Positions 50,151 through 57,367 of a stretch of DNA of 64,000 nucleotides are shown piece by piece. Each line of letters starts with the position of its first letter. Position 1 is the first letter of the stretch. The notes beneath the pieces are model-generated. The model was given only the letters and a program-made list of their open reading frames with translations, was not told the origin of the DNA and ran no database searches. This DNA is from Kibdelosporangium sp. MJ126-NF4 (GTDB lineage Bacteria; Actinomycetota; Actinomycetes; Mycobacteriales; Pseudonocardiaceae): positions 248,001 to 312,000 of the forward strand of contig NZ_CDME01000002.1 in assembly GCF_000826545.1 (NCBI RefSeq), in the 5' to 3' direction. A program made the position numbers and the translations under genes.

Positions 50151-51346
50151 CCGTGCCTGTCGAGCCACCGGCCTATGTCTACGACCTCGACGAGGTCCGC
50201 CGGTCACACGCACTGCTGGTGGCCGCGTTGCCCCAGCCATCCCGGCTGTACTACTCGCTCAAAGCCAATCCGCATCCGGCGATCGTGCGCGCACTCGCCG
50301 AGAAGGGCTGCTGGGCCGAGGTCTGCTCGCCGGGCGAACTGGCCGCTGCCACCGAGGCCGGTGTCGCTCCCGCCCGGATCCTCTACACCGGACCGGGAAA
50401 GCGGGACACCGAAGTGGCCGACGCGGTCACGGCGGGAGTCCGGTGGTTCTCCGTGGACTCTCCACAGGGCATCGCGCAGGTCGAGAAAGCGGCCGCAGGC
50501 GCTGATGTCGACTGTCTGCTGCGGATCAACGACGACACACCGATCGCGGGCCAAGGCCTGACCATGACCGGCGTGGCCTCCCAGTTCGGTGCGGACGCGA
50601 GTTGGGTGGCGGCGCGACCGGAGACGTTCGGCGGCCCGATCGCCGGTTTCCACCTCTACATGGCCAGCAACCTGACCGAAGAGGACGACCTGGTCAACCA
50701 GTTCGCCACCGCCATCACCACCGCACGCAGGCTCGCTGACGTCTTGGCGATCCCGATGCGCGTCCTGGACCTCGGCGGCGGTTTCGGCGCGCCTTTCGCT
50801 CGTGCCGGTGATCTGCCGCGGTTCCCGGGCTTGGCTGACCGTGTGGCCGCGTTGCTGGACGACGCGTTCCCCGGCTGGCGACGCGGAGAGCCGGTGGTGG
50901 CGTTCGAATCAGGCCGATACCTCGTGGGCACGGCAGGCAGGCTGGTCACGCGCGTTGCCGACACCAAGCAGTCGCACGGGAAGCCGGTGGTTGTTCTCGA
51001 ATCCGGCATCAACCATCTCGGTGGCATGTCCGGCCTGCGCAGGCTGGCACCGATCGTTCCGGACATCGAAACCGGCAACGGTTCCGGTGGAGAACGCACG
51101 CCCGGGACCATCGTCGCCGGTCCGCTGTGCACCACGTTGGACACCTGGGCCAAGTCGGCCGACGTTCCCGCTGTGCGGCCCGGTGACGTCGTGTGCGTAC
51201 CGAACGTCGGCGCATACGGACTGACCGCGAGCCTCCTGGCGTTCCTCGGCCACCCGGCGCCGGACGAGGTGGTGGTGTCCGGTGGCCGGATCACCGATGT
51301 GTCCCGGCTCGCCGTCGTCCGGCTGCCCGGTACGGAAAGGACGTGA
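50147..51346 (+). CDS. Fold-type III PLP decarboxylase (BtrK/VinO-like)
   Basis: 399 residues, ATGA-coupled. PLP Lys39 lies in 'LYYSLKANPHP'; 'VLDLGGGFG' binds the phosphate; 'FESGRYLVG' and 'GPLCTTLDTWAKS' provide the C-terminal Tyr/Cys domain residues of Orn/DAP/Arg decarboxylases. Within the family, BtrK and VinO act on aminoacyl-carrier proteins rather than free amino acids. A ligase upstream and an ACP 6 bp downstream argue for the same here, giving a carrier-bound amine such as a beta- or gamma-amino acyl unit. Confidence 0.87.
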   Translation: MTVPVEPPAYVYDLDEVRRSHALLVAALPQPSRLYYSLKANPHPAIVRALAEKGCWAEVCSPGELAAATEAGVAPARILYTGPGKRDTEVADAVTAGVRWFSVDSPQGIAQVEKAAAGADVDCLLRINDDTPIAGQGLTMTGVASQFGADASWVAARPETFGGPIAGFHLYMASNLTEEDDLVNQFATAITTARRLADVLAIPMRVLDLGGGFGAPFARAGDLPRFPGLADRVAALLDDAFPGWRRGEPVVAFESGRYLVGTAGRLVTRVADTKQSHGKPVVVLESGINHLGGMSGLRRLAPIVPDIETGNGSGGERTPGTIVAGPLCTTLDTWAKSADVPAVRPGDVVCVPNVGAYGLTASLLAFLGHPAPDEVVVSGGRITDVSRLAVVRLPGTERT

Positions 51347-51352
51347 GCAGCA

Positions 51353-51586
51353 GTGGATGCCGAATTCGTCGAGGTCCTGCGGCCGTACCTGAAGTACGTG
51401 GGCGACCGGGAGATCACCGCCGACGCGCGCCTGCGCGACCTCGGACTGGACTCGATGCAGGCGATCGAGTTGCTGTTCGCGATCGAGGACACCTTCGGTG
51501 TGTCCATCCCGGATGAACGCCTGACCGACGAGACGTTCGAGACCGGCCGCAGTCTGTGGTCGGTGGTGGAGGAACTGCGGACATGA
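51353..51586 (+). CDS. Acyl/peptidyl carrier protein
   Basis: 77 residues from GTG 51353. The pantetheine attachment site is Ser34 in 'DLGLDSMQAIELLFAIEDTFGV', the canonical ACP motif, with 'SIPDERL' after it. It is directly downstream of the ligase and decarboxylase and overlaps the next start (ATGA at 51583), so it is most likely their carrier. The acyl group attached cannot be fixed from sequence. Confidence 0.92.
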   Translation: MDAEFVEVLRPYLKYVGDREITADARLRDLGLDSMQAIELLFAIEDTFGVSIPDERLTDETFETGRSLWSVVEELRT

Positions 51587-52740
51587 CCGACGACATCACG
51601 ACCGATCCGGTCGAACTGACGTGTTCGGTGGCCGAGCGGTACGCCGACACCACGGACGCCGAAGCGCGGTTCCCCGACGAAGCGCTCACCGCGATGCGCC
51701 AGACCGGTCTGCTCGGCCTGATGGTTCCGGCCGAGTTCGGCGGCTGCGGCGGCACACTCACCGACCTGGTGACGACCACGGTCGAGTTGGGGAAGGCCGA
51801 CATGTCCGTCGCGATGATCTTCGCCATGCACTGCCAGCAGGTGGCGACGCTGGCTCGATACGGCGGCGACCGGCTGCGGTCGGAGGTGCTGACCGCGGTG
51901 GCCGAAGGCAAGTCGTACCTGGCGTCCGTCACGACTGAGGCTGGCAAGGGCGGCCACCTGCTGACCTCCGATTCCCCGCTGGACCGGATCGGCGACACGC
52001 TCCGGATCGACCGGCAGGCCCCGATCGTGACCGGCGGCGCCCACGCCGACGGCTTTCTCGTCACCATGGCCATGCCCGGTGCCACCTCGCCCGCACAGGT
52101 CGACTTGCTCTACGCAGCCCGCGACCAGGTCGAACTCGACGTGCTCGGCGACTGGCAGCCGCTCGGCGCGCGTGCCACGGAAAGCCTGCCGATGCGACTG
52201 GTCGGCTCGGTGCCGGAGTGGCAGGTGATCGGGTCACACGGTGGTTTCCGGGCGATCGCCGCCGCGTTGTTCGCGCCACTGGCGCACATCGGCTGGGCGG
52301 CGGCATGGCTCGGTGCGGCCGCGGGCGCCTACAGCCGAGTGCTGGCGCACATCCGCAGCCCCCAAGGTCGGCGGCAGTTCGATCCGTCGTCGGAACTGTT
52401 GCTGACACGACTGGCTGACGCGCGTGCCCGGCTCGACGTAGTCCACGCCCTGCTGCGCCACACGGTGTCCGTGGTGGAATCCACGGTGGACCTGTCGACA
52501 CCATCGGTCCAACTGCTGGTCAACACGCTCAAGACCGAGGCCGCGGTCGGCTGTTTCACCGTGGCGGACATGCTGGTCGAGCTGACTGGTCTGCGGCACG
52601 GCTATCTCACCGGCTCACCGCTGCGCCTCGAGCGCACCTTCCGCGACCTGCGCTCGGCCTCGCTCAACTACGGCAACGACCGGCTGCGTCTGGCGAACGG
52701 ATCGCTGGCCCTGATGGACACCGGAGTGCACTTTGCCTGA
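51583..52740 (+). CDS. Acyl-CoA dehydrogenase-like flavoprotein (1)
   Basis: 385 residues from ATG 51583. N-terminal helical domain 'ALTAMRQTGLLGLMVPAEFGGCGGTLTDLVTTTVELGKADMSVAMIFAMHCQQVATL' and C-terminal 'FRDLRSASLNYGNDRLRLANG' are the ACAD fold. The middle 'ASVTTEAGKGGHLL' replaces the usual substrate-loop. Carrier-bound substrates are dehydrogenated by such enzymes in secondary metabolism, e.g. prolyl-PCP oxidases. It is followed at once by a second ACAD-like protein translated from a TTG that overlaps its stop; the two may form a heteromer. Confidence 0.85.
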   Translation: MTDDITTDPVELTCSVAERYADTTDAEARFPDEALTAMRQTGLLGLMVPAEFGGCGGTLTDLVTTTVELGKADMSVAMIFAMHCQQVATLARYGGDRLRSEVLTAVAEGKSYLASVTTEAGKGGHLLTSDSPLDRIGDTLRIDRQAPIVTGGAHADGFLVTMAMPGATSPAQVDLLYAARDQVELDVLGDWQPLGARATESLPMRLVGSVPEWQVIGSHGGFRAIAAALFAPLAHIGWAAAWLGAAAGAYSRVLAHIRSPQGRRQFDPSSELLLTRLADARARLDVVHALLRHTVSVVESTVDLSTPSVQLLVNTLKTEAAVGCFTVADMLVELTGLRHGYLTGSPLRLERTFRDLRSASLNYGNDRLRLANGSLALMDTGVHFA

Positions 52741-53800
52741 CTTCCGTGAACTCATCGCTGTCGCCGCCACGGCGGCGGACCGCCGCTCGTTGTGGCGTGG
52801 CCTCGGTGAGTCCGGAGCGCTCGGCCAACTCCACGAATCGTCCGAAATGGATGACGACAAGCTCGGAGTGCTCCTGGCAGAGTTGGACGCTTGCGCGCCG
52901 ATGGGCGACGTGCTCGCGGTGTGCGTGCAGGTCGCGACCGTCATACCGGTGCTGCGCGGAATGGCGGACGGTGGCCTGGCGCGGGACGTCCTTGAGGAGA
53001 TGCTGCACGGCAAGACAACGGTGGCCTTGGCCGCGACCGATGCTTCCCTGTCCGGCTCGGCATTGATGGACATCCGGACAACCGTGACACCGACTGAGCA
53101 CAAGGCGGTGCTGAACGGCGGCAAGGAGTGGATCACCAACGCGCTCGACGCGGACTACGCACTGGTCCTCGCCAGGCATCGCGCCGCACGCCACGTGACC
53201 AGCTTCCGCTGGGCCCTGGTCCCCACCGACCGGCCCGGTGTGGCGCGGGAACCGAGCGGAGACACCTTCCCGACAGTGGGCCACCTCCGCTTCACCGACG
53301 TGGAACTCGATCGCGAACACCTCGTCGGCAGGCAGGGCCGCGCGTTGGCCGAGTTCGCGGGCCATCTGGGCTCCGAGCGGCTCGCCGGTGTGTTGTGGGC
53401 ACGTGCGCTGACTCGTCGTGTCCTGCTCGACACCCGTACCTTCCTGGGCACCCGGTCCACAGGAGACGGTGTGCTGTGGGACAACGCCGTGGTACGTCAC
53501 CGGTTCGCCCAATGCGTGCTCGAATGGCACCGTCTGGCCGCACTGTGCCGACGCCCGGTGTCCATTGCGGACGGCATGCTCCTGAAGGCCGCGTGCGGCC
53601 AGAGCGTGGACCACATCCTCGGCGAATGCGTTCACCTGCGGGGAGCTGAGGCGTTCCGTGACGGGGGAGTGGCGTCCGTGCGGGAACGCGCGGCGATGTT
53701 CGGAATCGCCGGTGGAGCGACCGGGACGATGCTGGCTGGTGTCGCGGATTACGCCGAGCAACTTCTGGACAGTGTGCAACTTTTGGACCGTGCGCCATGA
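52733..53800 (+). CDS. Acyl-CoA dehydrogenase-like flavoprotein (2), TTG start
   Basis: 355 residues from TTG 52733, with GGAG 7 bp before; the frame overlaps the first ACAD by 8 bp. 'TTVALAATDASLSGSA', 'LNGGKEWITNALDADYALVLARH' and 'FPTVGHLRFTDVELDREHLVG' are the middle and flavin-contact parts of ACADs; 'GAEAFRDGGVASVRERAAMFGIAGGATG' is the C-terminal helix bundle. The rare TTG start may set its level relative to partner 1. Together they probably oxidise the aminoacyl-carrier intermediate, perhaps introducing an enamine or alpha,beta-double bond. Confidence 0.83.
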   Translation: MPDFRELIAVAATAADRRSLWRGLGESGALGQLHESSEMDDDKLGVLLAELDACAPMGDVLAVCVQVATVIPVLRGMADGGLARDVLEEMLHGKTTVALAATDASLSGSALMDIRTTVTPTEHKAVLNGGKEWITNALDADYALVLARHRAARHVTSFRWALVPTDRPGVAREPSGDTFPTVGHLRFTDVELDREHLVGRQGRALAEFAGHLGSERLAGVLWARALTRRVLLDTRTFLGTRSTGDGVLWDNAVVRHRFAQCVLEWHRLAALCRRPVSIADGMLLKAACGQSVDHILGECVHLRGAEAFRDGGVASVRERAAMFGIAGGATGTMLAGVADYAEQLLDSVQLLDRAP

Positions 53801-54441
53801 CACCGGCGTGTGTGCGTGCTGGTGTCCACGTCACGGCGAGCCCGTTGGCGGAGTTGGCGGATGCCGCACCGCTCCCGGTGGATGTGCGGTGTGCACACGG
53901 AATCCCGCAGTGGTGTCGCCAGGACCACCTGGCCGCGCGGATCCTGCTGCGCCGACTGCTCGCGGAGCTCACGGACGACACGGACGACACAGCCGGATCG
54001 CCGATCGCCGCTCGCGCGCACGGTGGCCCTTACCTGGTTCACCGGCCTGAGATCGGCATCAGCCTGTCGTACACCGACGGCTGGGCGGCCGCCGCCGTCC
54101 ACCTGGACGGGGCGGTCGGCGTCGACGTGCAGGCCGCCGTACACGTTGGCGACCGGATGGTGCGTCGATGCTGCACCGCGGCCACGAGCGCCCGCCTGGG
54201 CCAACTGCCGGGCACGGACCGTGCGGTCGAGTTCGCCTGGATGTGGTCGGTTCAGGAGGCGTGTGTGAAATCGACCGGTGCTGGACTCGCTGACCGGCCA
54301 TGGACCATTCCGGTCGGCATCGGCCAACACACTGGGCGATGGCGGACGACCAGATGGGCCGCGTTGCGTGGGCGATGGCCCGTGGCGGTCAGTTGTGCTT
54401 ACGACATTCGGACAGCAGGAGGTGGCGCGTGCGTGGATTGA
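53797..54441 (+). CDS. Sfp-type 4'-phosphopantetheinyl transferase
   Basis: 214 residues, ATGA-coupled. Motifs are diverged but present: 'GISLSYTDGWAAAAV', then 'GAVGVDVQ' (Mg-binding Asp110), then 'FAWMWSVQEACVKSTGAGL' with Trp-Ser-x-Gln-Glu-Ala-x-x-Lys (Glu154, Lys158). It would install phosphopantetheine on the carrier domains in this cluster (47533, 51353, 59249). Being embedded in the operon supports dedicated activation. Confidence 0.82.
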   Translation: MTPACVRAGVHVTASPLAELADAAPLPVDVRCAHGIPQWCRQDHLAARILLRRLLAELTDDTDDTAGSPIAARAHGGPYLVHRPEIGISLSYTDGWAAAAVHLDGAVGVDVQAAVHVGDRMVRRCCTAATSARLGQLPGTDRAVEFAWMWSVQEACVKSTGAGLADRPWTIPVGIGQHTGRWRTTRWAALRGRWPVAVSCAYDIRTAGGGACVD

Positions 54442-55334
54442 GTTGTTATACGGCGAACCTGCACGCGTATCTGGCGGGGGAGTGGGACGCGGATGCCCTG
54501 CTCGCCCAGTCGGTGCGGCTCGCTGTCCGCGTTGACCTGCCGGACGGGCAGCTCGCTTTCTCCCACCATGATCCGTCGCTGGACCGGCTGCCGGACGGCA
54601 CCAGGCTCGGCTACACCGCAACCTCCACTGTGGACGAGACATCGGCTGGGCTGGTGCGCGAGTTGGCCACGTACGGCCGTGTCCTTGTCGTGGTGGACTC
54701 CGCCCGGCTGCCCTGGTCGGTCACGCGTGGACGCACACCGACGCCGCACTGGCTTCTCGTCGACGGCCAATCGAGCGGTCACTGGCATGTCGTGGACCGC
54801 TTTACCGCGTTGCTGCCTGCCGGGGGCGAGCAACTCCCACACGAAGGATGGTTGTCGACGCACGAACTGTGTGACGCCATGGCACTACCGCCGCACTGGG
54901 AACCGGAGCAGGAACAGCGCAACGCGTTGGCGTTCGGCACACAGGTCCCGGTACCGTCCGCGCGCACGTTGTGGCTGCGCCGAAACGAGGATGGCCTCGG
55001 CGGTGATCAGCTGACCGGTTGTTGGCTGTACGGCGACGACCAGGTGCTGCCGTTCCTGATGAACTACCTGGTCGACCACGGTACGGGCATCGCGCGGCAC
55101 CTCGACGACCTGTGGGCCGCGGTCGGGCACCGCGGTTTCGCCTACCGCAGGCGGCTGGCAGGCGGGATCACCGAACGCGAACGCGACGCGCTGCGGGCGG
55201 CACTGGTCAAGTGGGAGAACCTGCCGAGGATGCTGCGGATCGCGGCGGAGTCCGCCCAGCGCGGACGGCCGCGGCCGGTGCTCGCCCGCGCGGCGCTCGA
55301 AGTCCTGTCCCACGCCGAAGAAGGAGTCCGGTGA
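54429..55334 (+). CDS. BtrH-like papain-fold protein (2)
   Basis: 301 residues from GTG 54429, preceded by GGAGGTGG. The N-terminus 'MRGLSCYTANLHAYLAGEW' with Cys6, and 'PTPHWLLVDGQSSGHWHVVDRF' with His107 and Asp112, resemble the Cys/His/Asp arrangement of BtrH-like proteins such as the first domain at 47533, but no carrier domain is attached. An acyl or aminoacyl transfer role between carrier and small-molecule acceptor is inferred. No stronger family match could be made by eye. Confidence 0.5.
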   Translation: MRGLSCYTANLHAYLAGEWDADALLAQSVRLAVRVDLPDGQLAFSHHDPSLDRLPDGTRLGYTATSTVDETSAGLVRELATYGRVLVVVDSARLPWSVTRGRTPTPHWLLVDGQSSGHWHVVDRFTALLPAGGEQLPHEGWLSTHELCDAMALPPHWEPEQEQRNALAFGTQVPVPSARTLWLRRNEDGLGGDQLTGCWLYGDDQVLPFLMNYLVDHGTGIARHLDDLWAAVGHRGFAYRRRLAGGITERERDALRAALVKWENLPRMLRIAAESAQRGRPRPVLARAALEVLSHAEEGVR

Positions 55335-56707
55335 GCACGCTCTACTCCCGCTTCGAGCGAACCGCCCGCCGGGTGCCCGACGCGACCGCGTTGGAGGTCG
55401 GCGGCGAGCATCTCACCTACGCACAGTTGCGGGGTCTCGCTGAACGATCCGCCCGCGCGATCACCGGGCGCCGCGTTGCCCTCTACTGCTCGCGCAGTGT
55501 CAGCACGTACGTCGGGTATCTGGCGGCGTTGTGCGCCGGTGCGACCGTCGTCCCGGTGAATCGCGATGCGCCGGTGTCCCGTAACCGTGATATCTGTCGC
55601 GCCGCGGGCGTTGGCATGGTTGTGCCAGAGAACGCACCGGCCGAGGACATCGCGTACATCCTGTTCACTTCCGGCTCGACCGGCCGTCCCAAAGGTGTGC
55701 CGATCCGGCATCGGCAGGTGGACGACTATCTCGAGTACTGCGTCGACCGGTACCAGGTCGGTCCGGGATGCCGCCTGTCACAAGCGTTCGACCTCACCTT
55801 CGATCCGTCGGTCTTCGACATGTTCGTGGCGTGGACCAGCGGCGCTACTGTGGTCGTGCCGCAACGGGACGAGGTGCTGACGCCCACGCGGTTCGTGGTC
55901 GAACGCCGCATCAGCCACTGGTTCTCCGTGCCATCCGTGATCGCGCTCGCCAAGCGGCTGCGTGGGCTGCGCGCGGGCAGCATGCCGAACCTGCGCTGGG
56001 CGTTGTTCGCGGGCGAGCAGTTGACGCTCGACCACGCGGCCGGATGGGCCGCGGCGGCGCCGAACGCGACCGTGGAGAACCTGTACGGTCCGACCGAACT
56101 CACCATCACCTGCACGGGATACCGGCTTCCGGCCGATCCTCGGGACTGGCCGCGCACCAGCAACGGGACCGTCCCTATCGGCCGCCCGTATCCGCATCTC
56201 GAGGCGACCGTACTGACCGACGGCGAACTGTGCGTCCGTGGCTCGCAGCGGTTCGACGGGTATGTCGATCCGGCCGACAACGACGGCCGGTTCGTACGTG
56301 TGGACAACGGTGTCGCGACTGCGGTGTCCGGGCTGCCCGCGGACACGGACTGGTATCGCACCGGAGATCGAGTTCGCTGGGAAGGCGGCGATCTCGTCCA
56401 CCTCGGCCGGATCGACGACCAGGTGAAGATCGACGGTCACCGCGTCGAGCCCGGTGAAGTCGAGTCCGTGCTGCGGGCACTGGACGGTGTCGACGAGGCC
56501 GTGGTCGTCCCGGTCGGTGACCACGGGCGGACCACGCTGTGCGCCCTGTACACCGGTGAATCCAGACCGGACGTGGCGCAGGTGCTGTGCGACAGGCTGC
56601 CCGCCTATCTCATACCCACCGAAATCCGGCATGTACCGCGCTTCCCGGTGACCGCGAACGGCAAAATCGACCGTGCCGCGTTGCGCCTCATCGCGGCGGG
56701 AGGTTGA
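55331..56707 (+). CDS. Free-standing NRPS adenylation domain
   Basis: 458 residues from GTG 55331 (GTGA overlap). 'ILFTSGSTGRPKGVPIRHRQ' (A3), 'FDLTFDPSVFDMFVAWTSGA' (A4), 'VENLYGPTELTITCTGYR' (A5), 'WYRTGDRVRWEGGDLVHLGRIDDQVKIDGHRVEPGEVE' (A7-A8) and 'TANGKIDRAALR' (A10). The Asp in A4 that binds the alpha-amine is present, so the substrate should be an amino acid. In lincosamide pathways a similar single A domain activates the alkyl-proline; that is one candidate. It is the last gene before the converging VOC gene. Confidence 0.88.
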   Translation: MSTLYSRFERTARRVPDATALEVGGEHLTYAQLRGLAERSARAITGRRVALYCSRSVSTYVGYLAALCAGATVVPVNRDAPVSRNRDICRAAGVGMVVPENAPAEDIAYILFTSGSTGRPKGVPIRHRQVDDYLEYCVDRYQVGPGCRLSQAFDLTFDPSVFDMFVAWTSGATVVVPQRDEVLTPTRFVVERRISHWFSVPSVIALAKRLRGLRAGSMPNLRWALFAGEQLTLDHAAGWAAAAPNATVENLYGPTELTITCTGYRLPADPRDWPRTSNGTVPIGRPYPHLEATVLTDGELCVRGSQRFDGYVDPADNDGRFVRVDNGVATAVSGLPADTDWYRTGDRVRWEGGDLVHLGRIDDQVKIDGHRVEPGEVESVLRALDGVDEAVVVPVGDHGRTTLCALYTGESRPDVAQVLCDRLPAYLIPTEIRHVPRFPVTANGKIDRAALRLIAAGG

Positions 56708-56713
56708 TTTCTT

Positions 56714-57094
56714 TCAACGGTCGAGGAAAAGGCAGAACGGGTGGCCAATTGGATCGAAATACACTCGGACGTGCTCCTGCGGTTGGAACTCGGCCAGGCG
56801 CGCGCCTGCCTTGATCGCGTATTCACCGGCCGTGTCGAGATCGTCGACACCGATATCGAGGTGGACCATCATCTGCTGTTCGCCCGTCGTGCTCGGCCAC
56901 ACCGGCGGCACGTAGTCCGAATCGTCGTGAAAGGACAGTCCCGGCCCACCGCCCGGTGCGGCCAGCTTCACCCATCCCGGCTCGTCCTTGGTCACCTGCC
57001 AGCCGAGGAGTCGCTGGTAGAACGCTGCCAGGGCTTGCGGATCGGGTGCGCTGAGCACCACTCCGGACAGTCGCATGGACGTCGGAGCCGCCAT
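56714..57094 (-). CDS. Single-domain VOC (glyoxalase/bleomycin-resistance-like) protein
   Basis: 126 residues on the minus strand, opposing all neighbours. 'MRLSGVVLSAPDPQALAAFYQRLLGWQ' and 'MVHLDIGVDDLDTAGEYAIKAGARL' plus 'VYFDPIGHPFCLFLD' are the paired beta-alpha-beta-beta-beta units of the glyoxalase/dioxygenase superfamily. The metal triad is not fully conserved. A resistance or resident gene is more likely than a pathway dioxygenase. Its transcript would converge on the adenylation gene. Confidence 0.85.
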   Translation of the reverse strand: MAAPTSMRLSGVVLSAPDPQALAAFYQRLLGWQVTKDEPGWVKLAAPGGGPGLSFHDDSDYVPPVWPSTTGEQQMMVHLDIGVDDLDTAGEYAIKAGARLAEFQPQEHVRVYFDPIGHPFCLFLDR

Positions 57095-57292
57095 GTTCGC
57101 CTCCAGTCAGACCTGTCACACAGAGTATGTCGCCACCGGAACTGTAACGCGACCCGTCCATGGTCGCAGAGCGGTGACCGGCGACTCAATCGCTGGTATG
57201 AACGTGTCCAGGTGAGTCAATCCTCAGGAGGAAGACAATTCAGGCCACCCTCAAGTAACGTGCTTCGAAGTCGGGGGATTTTCCCACTGTTT

Positions 57293-57311
57293 CCCATTCC
57301 TGACGAATGGG
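57293..57311. promoter_or_regulatory. 7-bp inverted repeat upstream of the SARP gene
   Basis: CCCATTC (57293-57299), loop CTGAC, GAATGGG (57305-57311), 57 bp before the SARP ATG. The rest of the 57095-57367 gap has no coding frame and no clear 11-bp-phased heptamers, so the SARP is probably controlled by something else, perhaps the NarL-type or LmbU protein. Confidence 0.4.
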
Positions 57312-57367
57312 TTGATGTGTTCGGGAAGTCCTGGCGGTCATGTACCTCAGGCGTTCAGGTGGAGCAT

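Noticed and set aside
56741..57367. N-terminal extension of the SARP frame to 56741
   Set aside because: The extension runs antisense through the VOC gene and has no SARP features; the winged helix begins at 57368 with its own ribosome site.
57095..57367. SARP heptamer array at the SARP gene's own promoter
   Set aside because: No set of TGTATGG-like heptamers at 11-bp spacing was found; only a 7-bp inverted repeat.
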